A stretch of DNA of 16,682 nt. Source: Bordetella parapertussis. GTDB lineage: Bacteria; Pseudomonadota; Gammaproteobacteria; Burkholderiales; Burkholderiaceae_B. The notes under the pieces were generated by a model. The model saw only the letters and a program-made list of their open reading frames with translations. It did not search any database and was not told the origin of the DNA. This document shows positions 1-7,974 of the stretch, piece after piece; within the stretch, counting starts at the first letter, position 1, and each line of letters opens with the position of its first letter. The stretch spans positions 1 through 16,682 of the forward strand of contig CAMBLP010000033.1 in assembly GCA_945868195.1 (NCBI GenBank), in the 5' to 3' direction. The position numbers and the translations under genes are program-made.

Positions 1-483
1 GCGCTGATTCAGGGCGGGTGTTTTGGAGGCGGTACAGGCATCGCTTCAGTGTGCGATATCGTTGTAGCCGCAGATAATGCTGTTTTTGCCATTACCGAAG
101 CCCGTTGGGGTTTGATCGCCGGAATTATTTTGCCCCAACTCTGCCAGGCCATAGGGGTGCGTAACGTGCGTCGCTATGCTTTGTCCTCCGAACGTTTTGG
201 TCCGGATGTGGCGCTTCGCATTGGATTCGCGCACGAGGTCTGCAAGCTCGAGGAACTCGAGGCGACGGGTGCGCGCATCGTCGATGCATTGCTGATGAAC
301 GCACCAGGCGCGGTGTCGGCGACCAAGCTGCGAACGATGGCAGTCGCGGGGTCCTTTCTAGACGATGCGCTGTTTGACGATCTAATCAAACAGCACTCGG
401 ACATGCGTCAACAGGCCGAGGCTGCAGAAGGGACGGCATCGTTTATCGAGAAGCGTTTGCCTAGCTGGTATCCCGGCCAGTAA
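1..483 (+). CDS. Enoyl-CoA hydratase/isomerase (crotonase) family protein, 5'-truncated by window edge
   Basis: The reading frame is open from base 1 and ends at TAA 481-483, giving the last 160 residues of a roughly 260-residue crotonase-fold enzyme. Seen: the CoA-binding/oxyanion-hole stretch GGCFGGGTGIASVCDI (residues 5-20 of the fragment), followed by ITEARWGLIAG (31-41). The C-terminal helical region ends in FIEKRLPSWYPGQ, typical of the family. Family knowledge: crotonases hydrate or isomerise acyl-CoA thioesters in the cytoplasm, and rat crotonase uses two glutamates. Here the first glutamate position (the residue two after GGG) is glycine (G13), while the second is kept as E33. The GGCFGGGTG context resembles methylglutaconyl-CoA or isohexenylglutaconyl-CoA hydratases of branched-chain and terpene degradation, but the substrate is not decided. 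The true start lies outside the window, so GTG 49, inside the conserved core, is not a real start. It converges on the next gene with a 10-base gap. Confidence 0.88.
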   Translation, partial: ALIQGGCFGGGTGIASVCDIVVAADNAVFAITEARWGLIAGIILPQLCQAIGVRNVRRYALSSERFGPDVALRIGFAHEVCKLEELEATGARIVDALLMNAPGAVSATKLRTMAVAGSFLDDALFDDLIKQHSDMRQQAEAAEGTASFIEKRLPSWYPGQ

Positions 484-493
484 ACGCTTTGAT

Positions 494-1717
494 CTATGCG
501 GTGTTGAGCGACTGGTAAACCGTTGTCTCGAAATCCGTAAACAGTTTGATCGCGGACGTATCGACAAAAGGCAAGATCTGCATCATCAATACACCTGCGA
601 TCTTGCGGGTTGGATCGATCCAGAAATAAGCGTTGGGCAAACCCGCCCACGCCAAACTGCCGGCTGAACGTCCCGTAGGGGCTGTCGCTTCATTAATCAT
701 GAAGGTCAGCCCCCATGTTTTTTCCACGCCAGGGAAAAACTCCGCATCCAGTGACATGTTGGGATTGACCGTATGTAGCATCTTGACATGCAGCGGTCCC
801 ATCGCATTTTTAGACATCAGGGCGACGGTTTCAGGTTTGAGAATCTGTTGCCCGTTAGCCTGCCCGTCGTTGAGCATCATGCGGGTAAAGCGCAGATAGT
901 CGCTCGCGGTGGAGTACATGCCGCCACCCCCGGGGTCGACCTCGGGCTCTTGCGGGACTTCGAAATCGAGCACGCTCAGAGATTGATCGGTGGCGTTGCG
1001 TAAATGCACTTTGGCCACGCGCGCCCGCATATCGGGGGTGATTTTGAAGCCGGTACTGTGCATGCCCAGGGGCGCAGTGATGTGTTTCTGGAGGTATTCG
1101 CCCAAACGCATACCTGTGACAGCCGAGATCGCCAGGCCAATCCAGTCGATGTTGATCCCATACTCCCAGCGCTCGCCGGGGTCGAAGGAAAGTGGGATAT
1201 TGAGCGCATTGCGTTGTCCCGAGCCCGCGCGCGGCAGTTTGTGCAGTTTGAGAAAGCGCGAGGAGTTCTCACTCCAGATATCCGAGGTAAAACCTGCGGT
1301 GTGCGTCATCAGGTGTCGCAGCGTGATCGGCGTTTTGGGCGGCCGCAACATGGGCTGCCCCTGCGTATCCCACCCCGTGATCACTTGGATCGCGTCGATC
1401 TCGGGCAGGATGCGCCCGATGGGCGCATCGAGCTTGAGTTTGCCTTGTTCGACCAGCTGCATGGCTGCTGTACCCACCAAAGGTTTGGTCATGGAGGCGA
1501 TCCACATCACCGTGTCTAAGGTCATCGGAGCGGGTTGACCTTGGGCGCGTAATCCAAAGGCGCCTTCGTAAAGCGTTTCAGAGGCATCCGTCACCGCTGC
1601 AGCCGCACCTGGGATGCGGCCGTGCGAAACTGCCTCTTTCAGCACGTTGTCAGCTTGACGGCTGAGCAGAAGGCGTTGGCTTTGCGTGGTGGCTGTAAGG
1701 CGATGCGGTTGAGTCAT
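494..1717 (-). CDS. Serine hydrolase of the class C beta-lactamase / family VIII esterase group
   Basis: A 407-residue protein with the layout of family VIII carboxylesterases, which share the fold of class C beta-lactamases and DD-peptidases. Seen, numbered from ATG 1717: the nucleophile motif S75-M-T-K78 in MWIASMTKPLVG; the tyrosine motif at Y186 in WEYGINIDW; PGGGGMYSTASDYLRF near residue 265; and WAGLPNAYFWIDP near residue 365 in place of the KTG box, as is usual in family VIII. Family knowledge: these enzymes cleave esters, sometimes beta-lactams, with Ser as nucleophile and Lys/Tyr as bases. Substrate is unknown, and no clear signal peptide is seen, so it is probably cytoplasmic. An upstream in-frame TTG at 1741 would add 8 residues. 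Neither start has a strong Shine-Dalgarno, and I prefer the ATG. It is divergent from the Atm1-type transporter gene. A penicillin-binding protein role is less likely because of the WxG-type third motif. Confidence 0.9.
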   Translation of the reverse strand: MTQPHRLTATTQSQRLLLSRQADNVLKEAVSHGRIPGAAAAVTDASETLYEGAFGLRAQGQPAPMTLDTVMWIASMTKPLVGTAAMQLVEQGKLKLDAPIGRILPEIDAIQVITGWDTQGQPMLRPPKTPITLRHLMTHTAGFTSDIWSENSSRFLKLHKLPRAGSGQRNALNIPLSFDPGERWEYGINIDWIGLAISAVTGMRLGEYLQKHITAPLGMHSTGFKITPDMRARVAKVHLRNATDQSLSVLDFEVPQEPEVDPGGGGMYSTASDYLRFTRMMLNDGQANGQQILKPETVALMSKNAMGPLHVKMLHTVNPNMSLDAEFFPGVEKTWGLTFMINEATAPTGRSAGSLAWAGLPNAYFWIDPTRKIAGVLMMQILPFVDTSAIKLFTDFETTVYQSLNTA

Positions 1718-1766
1718 GGAAGGCGGCCAATATGAAAGCAAGGAGGATATAGGAAGAGGTTAGGAA

Positions 1767-1797
1767 TTTATACACGAAGGTCTATTCCGACCGTCAA
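1767..1797 (-). promoter_or_regulatory. Possible sigma70-type promoter of the esterase gene
   Basis: Reading the minus strand, TTGACG (1797-1792) is followed by TATAAA (1772-1767) with a 19-base spacer. That spacer is 2 bases longer than optimal; GTATAA one base upstream would give 18. A transcript would start near 1760, about 40 bases before the ATG at 1717. The opposite-strand promoter of the ABC gene must lie in the same 105-base gap. A TAGAAT at 1811-1816 is too close to the ATG at 1823 to be convincing unless the message is leaderless. Confidence 0.35.
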
Positions 1798-1822
1798 GTT
1801 ATTTCAGCGATAGAATCGGTGT

Positions 1823-3664
1823 ATGAGACATTCCAACCGCAACTCCCCCGATTTTTCTCACGACCCCAATCGTCCTAACGTTCAACGCCAACGAAGCGAC
1901 TGGCGCATTATTGGTGACCTGCTCCCCTATTTAATGAAGTACAAGCTGCGCGTCGCGCTGGCCGTGGCCTGTTTGCTCGCCGCTAAATTCGCCAACTTAG
2001 GCATCCCGATCATGCTCAAGCACATGGTCGATGCTTTGGATGTTCGAAACAATACCGCAGGCGCGTTGTTGGTGGTACCAATCGCGTTGATCATCGGGTA
2101 TGGCTTGCTGAGATTTTCGTCCTCTCTTTTTACTGAGCTACGTGAATTATTTTTCGCCCGCGTCACGCAACATGCTGTGCGACAGATTGCGCTCGAGGTT
2201 TTTCAGCATCTTCATGCGCTATCGCTGCGGTTTCACCTTGGACGGCAAACGGGTGGCGTGAGTCGAGATATCGAACGCGGCACGCGTGCCATCCAATCCT
2301 TGGTCTCGTTTTCTCTTTACAGCATAGTCCCCACGCTGTTTGAGTTTTTGTTGGTGTTGGGCTATTTCGCCTACAACTACGATATTTGGTTTGCAGGCAT
2401 TACGCTGAGCGCCTTGGTGATCTACATCATCTTTACTATTTACGTGACCGAGTGGCGCACGCACTTGCGTCGAACCATGAACGATATGGATTCACGTGCG
2501 AATCAAAAAGCCATTGACTCACTGCTGAATTTTGAAACAGTGAAGTATTTTGGTAACGAAGCTTTCGAAGCCAAACGTTACGACGAAAATTTGCTGCGTT
2601 ATCAGGCCGCTGCGATCAAATCACAAAAGTCTTTGTCTTTATTAAATGTCGGTCAGCAAGCCATTATTGCAACGGGTTTGGTGTTGATCCTTTGGCGTGC
2701 AACGTTAGGCGTCGCGGACGGCTCGATGACGCTAGGCGATTTGGTGTTGGTCAATACCTTGATGATACAGCTCTACATTCCTCTCAATTTTCTTGGTGTG
2801 ATTTACCGTGAAATCAAACAGTCGCTCACGGATCTTGATCGGATGTTTACCTTGCTTGAGTCGGATCGCGAGATTGCCGACGCGCCGAACGCGCCTGCCT
2901 TACGGATCGCCGATCAAAAGAATGGACCTGAAGTACGTTTTGAAAATGTATCGTTTCACTACGAGTCTAATCGTGAAATTCTGCATGATCTGAGCTTTGT
3001 GATTCCGGCGGGTACCACGACGGCCGTCGTTGGGCGAAGCGGCGCGGGCAAAAGCACCTTGGCGCGTTTGCTATTCCGTTTTTACGATGTCCAGCATGGT
3101 CGGATTTTGTTGGACGGACAAGACTTACGTTCGGTACAACAGAGCAGCTTGCGTCAAGCGCTTGGGATCGTTCCCCAAGATACGGTCCTGTTCAACGACA
3201 CGATTGGGTACAACATCGCCTACGGAAGACCGGGTGCGTCCGAGCAAGAGGTGCAGGCCGCGGCGCGCGCGGCGCAGATGGATCAATTCATCGAGCATTT
3301 ACCCGACGGGTATAAAACGCAGGTGGGTGAGCGCGGACTCAAACTCTCAGGCGGTGAAAAGCAGCGAGTCGCGATCGCACGGACTTTGCTGAAAAAACCT
3401 GCCATGTTGATTTTTGATGAAGCAACCTCCGCGCTGGATTCCAAGACCGAACGCGCGCTTCAGGACGAACTCGCGAGTCTCGCGCGCAACCACACCACCT
3501 TGATCATCGCGCATCGTTTATCGACGATCGTGCATGCTGATCAGATTTTAGTGATGGAGCATGGGCGGGTGATTGAGCGAGGCACGCACCAGGACTTGAT
3601 CGCCGCCGATGGTGCCTATGCGCAGATGTGGCGGATGCAGAAAAGAGAAGAGGGTGAGAGCTGA
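1823..3664 (+). CDS. Atm1-type ABC exporter, fused permease/ATPase half-transporter
   Basis: A 613-residue half-transporter that should act as a homodimer in the inner membrane. Seen: a cytoplasmic N-terminus, six membrane spans between about residues 43 and 330, then an ATPase domain. The ATPase has Walker A GRSGAGKST (404-412), Q-loop Q452, signature LSGGEKQR (508-515), Walker B MLIFDE (528-533) and switch His564. ETVKYFGNE (238-246), TEWRTHLRR (209-217) and LLNVGQQ (273-279) match the glutathione-binding region described for Atm1/ABCB7 proteins, as does FNDTIGYNIAYGRPG in the ATPase. Family knowledge: bacterial Atm1 proteins export glutathione-linked substrates, glutathione-metal adducts or polysulfide compounds and protect against heavy metals, while the mitochondrial members support cytosolic Fe-S assembly. 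No strong ribosome site is visible before ATG 1823. The gene converges on the nitroreductase with 3 bases between the stop codons. The substrate here is inferred only from family membership. Confidence 0.93.
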   Translation: MRHSNRNSPDFSHDPNRPNVQRQRSDWRIIGDLLPYLMKYKLRVALAVACLLAAKFANLGIPIMLKHMVDALDVRNNTAGALLVVPIALIIGYGLLRFSSSLFTELRELFFARVTQHAVRQIALEVFQHLHALSLRFHLGRQTGGVSRDIERGTRAIQSLVSFSLYSIVPTLFEFLLVLGYFAYNYDIWFAGITLSALVIYIIFTIYVTEWRTHLRRTMNDMDSRANQKAIDSLLNFETVKYFGNEAFEAKRYDENLLRYQAAAIKSQKSLSLLNVGQQAIIATGLVLILWRATLGVADGSMTLGDLVLVNTLMIQLYIPLNFLGVIYREIKQSLTDLDRMFTLLESDREIADAPNAPALRIADQKNGPEVRFENVSFHYESNREILHDLSFVIPAGTTTAVVGRSGAGKSTLARLLFRFYDVQHGRILLDGQDLRSVQQSSLRQALGIVPQDTVLFNDTIGYNIAYGRPGASEQEVQAAARAAQMDQFIEHLPDGYKTQVGERGLKLSGGEKQRVAIARTLLKKPAMLIFDEATSALDSKTERALQDELASLARNHTTLIIAHRLSTIVHADQILVMEHGRVIERGTHQDLIAADGAYAQMWRMQKREEGES

Positions 3665-3667
3665 CGT

Positions 3668-4507
3668 TTAGCGCATGTCAAAACCAAGCTTTTTCAGCGC
3701 ATCGACCAGCAGGTCGCGTCCAGCCATCGCCTCTGGTCCGCGGACACGATTCAGTGACTGAATGTGCCAGGGGCCGAGCGGCTTCATGGCTTGTTCGGCA
3801 TAAAACTTTTCCATCGTGACGTTGTACGCGTCGACGGCTTCTTTGTGCGCGGTCGGATGGTAGGTTTCTCTGTGCAGCACTGCGCTTTGTGGCAAGCGTG
3901 GCTTGACGACGTTTTTAGCGGTCGTGGCAGGATCAGGATGGCCTACGCACATACCAAAAGTCGCAAAGCTCATGGGTGGGAGGCCTAACTCTTTGGCGAC
4001 GTCCAAGGGCTTGTTACGAATACCACCGATATACACAATACCCAAGTCGAGAGACTCAGCAGCGATCGTGGCATTTTGGGCGGCCAGCGAGGCATCGATC
4101 GTACCCATTATCAGCATTTCGAGGTAGTTCAGACTTTCATAGGCATGCTGATGTTCATCGCCCAAGGCTTTAAGCCGGGCGAGGTCGGCGACCCAAACTA
4201 AAAACAATGGACAGGCACTAATCCACTTTTGATTGCCGGCCATCGCTGCCAGACGGTCTTTGCGACCTTGGTCCTCGACCGCGACCACACTCCAGGTTTG
4301 CAGGTTGGAGGAGGTCGAAGCGGACTGGGCTGCAGCCACGAGGAGCTCCGCGGTATTGGGCGCCAAGGGCTGATCGGTAAAGCCGCGTACCGATTTGTGC
4401 TGGAACAAGGTTTCGATCGTAGGGTTCAGCGCGTCGAGGACTTTAGTGCCTTGTCCGTAACGTGCTTTGAGGAGCGTCTCGAGGTCTTTTGTTGTTTGTG
4501 TGCTCAT
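3668..4507 (-). CDS. NfsA-like NAD(P)H-dependent flavin nitroreductase
   Basis: A 279-residue nitroreductase-fold protein most like E. coli NfsA/Frp oxygen-insensitive nitroreductases. Seen: HKSVRGF (37-43), the FMN-phosphate-binding segment of this family; AQSASTSSNLQTWS (60-73); NATIAAESLDLGIVYIGGIR in the middle; GMCVGHP and VKPRLP after it; and a C-terminal helix with GRDLLVDALKKLGF. Family knowledge: these homodimeric FMN enzymes use NADPH to reduce nitroaromatics, quinones and sometimes chromate. The N-terminus is about 30 residues longer than in NfsA. The start at ATG 4507 is preceded by GGAAAG on the minus strand at a suitable distance. A longer frame reaching 4585 would run into the divergent transporter gene and has no better ribosome site. 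It is divergent from the EamA gene. The natural substrate is unknown. Confidence 0.9.
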   Translation of the reverse strand: MSTQTTKDLETLLKARYGQGTKVLDALNPTIETLFQHKSVRGFTDQPLAPNTAELLVAAAQSASTSSNLQTWSVVAVEDQGRKDRLAAMAGNQKWISACPLFLVWVADLARLKALGDEHQHAYESLNYLEMLIMGTIDASLAAQNATIAAESLDLGIVYIGGIRNKPLDVAKELGLPPMSFATFGMCVGHPDPATTAKNVVKPRLPQSAVLHRETYHPTAHKEAVDAYNVTMEKFYAEQAMKPLGPWHIQSLNRVRGPEAMAGRDLLVDALKKLGFDMR

Positions 4508-4575
4508 TTGCTTGCTTTCCGTTGCGTCATGAAGATGCCATAGCATACCTTGGGTTACAGTCATTACCAAAATGC

Positions 4576-4582
4576 AGAGGAG
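4576..4582 (+). promoter_or_regulatory. Ribosome binding site deciding a TTG start
   Basis: AGAGGAG lies 6 bases before the TTG at 4589. This favours TTG 4589 over the farther TTG at 4550, which lacks such a site, and over the internal ATG at 4625, which would begin inside the run of basic residues just before the first membrane helix. Confidence 0.55.
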
Positions 4583-4588
4583 CACACG

Positions 4589-5500
4589 TTGACTTTAGAG
4601 GAGCAAAAGCGCCGCCGTCGGGCGATGTTGCTATTGGCGCTGCTCGTGCTGGCCTGGGGCCTGAATTGGGTGATCGCCAAGATGACCCTCGAGTATGTGA
4701 CACCGGTCTGGGTGACCGCGTTGCGCTTGTTGCCGGCTTGTGCGTTGTTTTTTGTGCTGTGTCTGGCGACGGGGCGGCTGCGTATTCCCGTCAAAGCGGA
4801 TCTGCCCGTGGTGTTTAGTATCGGCTTACTTCACATGGTGGGATTTTCTGTATTGGTCAGCGTGGGCTTACAGTTTCTTCCGGCGGGCAAGTCGATCGTG
4901 CTGGCCTATACCTCGCCACTCTGGGTCGTTCCCGCTGCTTGGTTTTTTCTGCGAGAGCCCTTGACGGTCAGACGACTACTGGGTTTACTGATCGGACTCT
5001 CAGGGGTGGTGTTGATCATGCAGCCCGGACAGATGGATTGGAGTGATTCCAATATCGTTATCGGTCATGTGTTGATGCTGACAGGAGCCCTTTGTTGGGC
5101 GATTTCTATCGTGTACGGTCGTGTGCATAAATGGGTAACGCCGCCCTTTTCGTTACTGCCCTGGCAAATGCTGGTTGGAGGTGTGGTTCAGTTGGTGTTG
5201 GCATTGGTGCTTGAAGGCATCCCGCAGATCAACTGGACGCTCGAGCTTTGGTTGCTCATTGGATTTAACTGTCTGATCGGCAACGGAGTGGCGTATTGGT
5301 TGATGAACTTGGTCAGCCGAGACCTCCCTGCGGGAATGGTGTCGATGGGTTTGCTGGGTGTACCAGTGATTGGTTTAGTCTGCGCGGGCGTATTTTTAGG
5401 TGAGACACTCGGATTGCCCTTGGTATTGGCCGCTGGACTGATTATTGTGGGTATCGTGCTGGGCACGATGTCGGGTCGTAAAAAAAATATTGAGCAATAG
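4589..5500 (+). CDS. EamA/DMT-superfamily inner-membrane transporter
   Basis: About 303 residues, hydrophobic almost throughout, with the two five-helix EamA repeats expected of drug/metabolite transporters. Seen: a positively charged start (EEQKRRRR) before helix 1 (MLLLALLVLAWGLNWVIAKM); AYTSPLWVVPAAWFFLREPL at the end of repeat 1, the typical EamA segment with Pro and an Arg-Glu-Pro loop; GVVLIMQPG; and a matching AGVFLGETLGLPLVLAAGLI at the end of repeat 2. Family knowledge: members import or export amino acids, nucleotide sugars or other small metabolites, and the substrate cannot be read from sequence. TTG 4589 is chosen because of the AGAGGAG 6 bases upstream. It lies 62 bases before the GrdB-like gene on the same strand, so it may move a substrate or product of that set. 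This link is inferred from position only. Confidence 0.88.
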   Translation: MTLEEQKRRRRAMLLLALLVLAWGLNWVIAKMTLEYVTPVWVTALRLLPACALFFVLCLATGRLRIPVKADLPVVFSIGLLHMVGFSVLVSVGLQFLPAGKSIVLAYTSPLWVVPAAWFFLREPLTVRRLLGLLIGLSGVVLIMQPGQMDWSDSNIVIGHVLMLTGALCWAISIVYGRVHKWVTPPFSLLPWQMLVGGVVQLVLALVLEGIPQINWTLELWLLIGFNCLIGNGVAYWLMNLVSRDLPAGMVSMGLLGVPVIGLVCAGVFLGETLGLPLVLAAGLIIVGIVLGTMSGRKKNIEQ

Positions 5501-5511
5501 ATAATTTAAAC

Positions 5512-5546
5512 GATCTTCATTTCAGTGATCTTCATTTAAGCGATCT
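5512..5546 (+). repeat. 15-bp tandem repeat upstream of the GrdB-like gene
   Basis: GATCTTCATTTCAGT (5512-5526) is followed directly by GATCTTCATTTAAGC (5527-5541) and then GATCT (5542-5546), so GATCT recurs at exactly 15-base spacing. The block sits between the stop of the EamA gene and the ribosome site AAGGAG (5548-5553), which is 9 bases from ATG 5563. In an mRNA it would lie in the leader. It could be a chance duplication, a translation-affecting leader or a set of phased protein sites. Confidence 0.75.
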
Positions 5547-5562
5547 CAAGGAGTTATTCATC

Positions 5563-6498
5563 ATGAGTCAAACGGAATCAGACCTCGGCTTCGCCTCGGA
5601 TGAGGACGTACCGATTGCCTACATGACCCGAACGCGCGATTGGTATCTTGCGTTGGGTTATGGCAACCCCTATCGTTGGGCGCATTACGCCGAGGTGCCG
5701 CATTCACCCTTGCGCAAGCCGCTTGCGCAAACGACCGTGGCCTTGGTCTCCACCGCTTCACCTTACGATCCTGCCAAAGGCGAGCAAGGCATTGGCGCGC
5801 CCTACAACGCAGAAGCCAAGTTTTACAAGGTCTACTCTGGCGATGTCAGGCAAGACCATGATGTGCGTATTTCTCATGTGGCCATCGATCGTAAAAACAC
5901 CACGATGGAGGACAGCCGAACGTGGTTTCCGTTGCCCGCTCTCAGAGAGGCTGAGACGGCAGGACGTATCGGACGCTTAGCTCCGCATTTCTTTGGTATC
6001 CCTACCAATCGCAGCCAACGTCATACGATCGAAGTGGATTGCCCTGAGGTTCTGAGGCGTTGCCAAGCGGACGGTGTGGAAGCGGTGGTGCTTGTTCCCA
6101 ATTGTCCGGTGTGTCACCAAACGCTGAGTTTGGTCGCGCGCTATCTCGAGGCTGCCGGTATTTCGACGGTATTACTGGCATGCGCCAAAGACATCGTTGA
6201 ACACTGTGGCGTTCCACGTGCGATGTTTAGTGATTTTCCTCTCGGTAATGCCGCTGGCAAGCCGAACGATCCTGCTTCGCAGAGTGCGACACTCGAGTTG
6301 GCGTTTCGTACCTTGGAGTCGGCACCTGCAGCGCGCACGACGGTTCAATCGCCTCAGCGCTGGAGTGCGTCGCACGCCTGGAAACAAGACTATTCCAATG
6401 TTGCGCGGGTGAGCCCACAAGAATTGGCCCGGTTGCGTTCCGAGAACGACCGGGCCAAAGAAGCTGCTAAAGCTTTGCGCGTGGATCAGTTATCCTAA
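5563..6498 (+). CDS. GrdB/PrdB-like reductase family protein (glycine/sarcosine/betaine reductase B family), Cys form
   Basis: A 311-residue soluble protein resembling the GRDB family (glycine/betaine/sarcosine reductase component B and D-proline reductase PrdB). Seen: VALVSTASPYDP (59-70), KVYSGDVRQDHDVRISHVAI (89-108), WFPLPALREAETAGRIGRLAP (from 121), then a Rossmann-like part with VVLVPNCPVCHQT (175-187). FPLGNAAGKPND (225-236) and a charged C-terminal helix follow. C181-P-V-C184 sits in the segment that carries the redox selenocysteine or cysteine in the anaerobic enzymes, and there is no in-frame TGA. Family knowledge: GrdB and PrdB reductively cleave C-N bonds in Clostridia with partner subunits. 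No PrdA, GrdA/C/D or thioredoxin gene is nearby, so a different or stand-alone reaction is likely. A strong AAGGAG precedes ATG 5563. It is followed after 21 bases by a lyase gene, suggesting one operon. Function in this organism is unknown. Confidence 0.75.
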   Translation: MSQTESDLGFASDEDVPIAYMTRTRDWYLALGYGNPYRWAHYAEVPHSPLRKPLAQTTVALVSTASPYDPAKGEQGIGAPYNAEAKFYKVYSGDVRQDHDVRISHVAIDRKNTTMEDSRTWFPLPALREAETAGRIGRLAPHFFGIPTNRSQRHTIEVDCPEVLRRCQADGVEAVVLVPNCPVCHQTLSLVARYLEAAGISTVLLACAKDIVEHCGVPRAMFSDFPLGNAAGKPNDPASQSATLELAFRTLESAPAARTTVQSPQRWSASHAWKQDYSNVARVSPQELARLRSENDRAKEAAKALRVDQLS

Positions 6499-6519
6499 TT
6501 ATTTTTTGAGCACCTGAAT

Positions 6520-7866
6520 ATGCCAATTTCAATGATCGAATCCTCTATTTTTAAAGATATGTTTGGGACTGCAGCGATGCGTGAGGTGTTTGACGATGCG
6601 GCTACGTTGCGACGTTATACCGATACTGAAATCGCGTTGGCGAAAGTGCAGGGTGAGCTAGGCGTTATCCCTAAGTCTGCGGCGGCCGCAATCATCGCGC
6701 GTGCCGATTCGACCAAACTTGATATGGCTGAACTCAAGCGTGAAACAGAAATCGTGGGTTATCCGATTTTGCCGCTCGTACATCAGATTTCCAAAATGTG
6801 CGGCCCCGAAGGCGAGTATCTGCATTGGGGGGCGACCACGCAAGACATCATGGACACCGCGACGGTCCTGCAAGTGCGCGATGGTCTGGTGATTATTGAA
6901 AAAGATTTAGACGAACTCGATGCGATCCTAGATCAGATGTCTCTGCAATACCGTGACGCACCTATGGCTGGACGGACGCACTTGCAACACGCGTTACCGA
7001 TCACCTTTGGTTATAAAGCAGCGGTGTGGTTATTGATGGTGCGTCGTCATCGCGAGCGTTTGGCACAACTTAAACCGCGCGTGTTGATCGGACAGTTTGG
7101 TGGCGCCGCCGGTACGCTTGCATCGCTCGGTGAGCAGGGCCTTGCTGTCCAAGACGCGCTTATGAAAGAACTCGGCTTGGGCTCCGCACCTGTGACGTGG
7201 CATGTCGCACGCGATGGTTTGGTTGAAACCATTCAGTTTCTGGCGCTCGTCACAGGCTCTCTTGGCAAAATCGCACTCGACATTATGTTGATGATGGCAA
7301 ACGAACTGGGTGAAGCTTTTGAGCCTTTTGTCAAAGGTCGGGGCGCTTCGAGCACCATGCCACAAAAGCGCAATCCAATTTCCTGTGAACTCATGCTCAG
7401 CGCTTCAAAGGCGGTACGTCAACATGCGGGCCTTGCACTCGATGCGATGGTGCAAGATTTTGAACGTGCGACGGGACCCTGGCATATCGAATGGTCGGCG
7501 ATTCCCGAATCGTTTATTTTGACAGCGGGGGCTCTCAAGCAAGCGAAGTTTATGCTCAGTGGTCTCGAGGTCGATACCAAACGTATGCTTAAAAATCTTG
7601 ATTTGACGGGTGGTTTGATTGTGGCCGAAGCCGTGATGATGGGCTTGGCGCCGCACATTGGTCGTCAGACTGCCCATGATGTTGTGTACGACGCGTGCCG
7701 GGTCGCCTCCATACAAGGTAAAAAGCTCGCTGAGGTGCTCTATCAAGACAGCGCCGTCAGCAGCAAGCTCGACCGTGCCTCAATCGACCGACTCTGTGAC
7801 TCCGCGAATTACTTGGGTGCCGCTCCACAAATGGTTGATCGTATGCGTGCTTGGAATAAGGCTTAA
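6520..7866 (+). CDS. Fumarase/aspartase-superfamily lyase, 3-carboxymuconate cycloisomerase / adenylosuccinate lyase-like
   Basis: A 448-residue member of the class II fumarase/aspartase superfamily, which work as homotetramers with active sites built from three subunits. Seen: HWGATTQDIMDT (102-113), the first conserved region; GRTHLQHALP (151-160), holding the region-2 histidine; and the signature SSTMPQKRNP (277-286), with Ser278 at the catalytic base position of the flexible loop. The overall pattern (MFGTAAMREVFDD at the start; FERATGPWHIEWSAIPE and NLDLTGGLIVAEAVMM later) is close to PcaB, the 3-carboxy-cis,cis-muconate cycloisomerase. PcaB proteins more often read MPHKRNP, and no other protocatechuate gene is in view, so I do not name it pcaB. 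Known reactions in the superfamily are C-N or C-O eliminations releasing fumarate, or cycloisomerisation. The neighbouring FAH-family gene and GrdB-like gene suggest a catabolic pathway with unknown substrate. A second in-frame ATG at 6532 is possible. Confidence 0.85.
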   Translation: MPISMIESSIFKDMFGTAAMREVFDDAATLRRYTDTEIALAKVQGELGVIPKSAAAAIIARADSTKLDMAELKRETEIVGYPILPLVHQISKMCGPEGEYLHWGATTQDIMDTATVLQVRDGLVIIEKDLDELDAILDQMSLQYRDAPMAGRTHLQHALPITFGYKAAVWLLMVRRHRERLAQLKPRVLIGQFGGAAGTLASLGEQGLAVQDALMKELGLGSAPVTWHVARDGLVETIQFLALVTGSLGKIALDIMLMMANELGEAFEPFVKGRGASSTMPQKRNPISCELMLSASKAVRQHAGLALDAMVQDFERATGPWHIEWSAIPESFILTAGALKQAKFMLSGLEVDTKRMLKNLDLTGGLIVAEAVMMGLAPHIGRQTAHDVVYDACRVASIQGKKLAEVLYQDSAVSSKLDRASIDRLCDSANYLGAAPQMVDRMRAWNKA

Positions 7867-7969
7867 GCATCGCGGAGGCGCCTTCGGAACTATTCAGAAA
7901 ATCCTGATCGGCGCATGCCATCCGCATATTTCTAGCCTAATATTTCAAAAGCATGGTATCGATACTTAT

Positions 7970-7974
7970 AAGGA
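7970..7974 (+). promoter_or_regulatory. Ribosome binding site for the FAH-family gene
   Basis: AAGGA lies 7 bases before ATG 7982. It fixes this start in preference to in-frame codons farther upstream, which would overlap the lyase gene. The 115-base gap before it (7867-7981) contains a GGCGCC palindrome near 7880 but no convincing terminator or promoter. Confidence 0.6.

Noticed and set aside
1004..1519. Long + strand open frames (also 990-1538) across the esterase gene
   Set aside because: They lie antisense inside a well-recognised gene, have no recognisable motifs and show low-complexity Arg/His/Gly-rich translations typical of shadow frames in G+C-rich DNA.
6520..7866. Naming the lyase pcaB (protocatechuate pathway)
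   Set aside because: The sequence is PcaB-like, but the loop reads MPQKRNP rather than MPHKRNP, and there are no other protocatechuate genes nearby; related lyases have other reactions.
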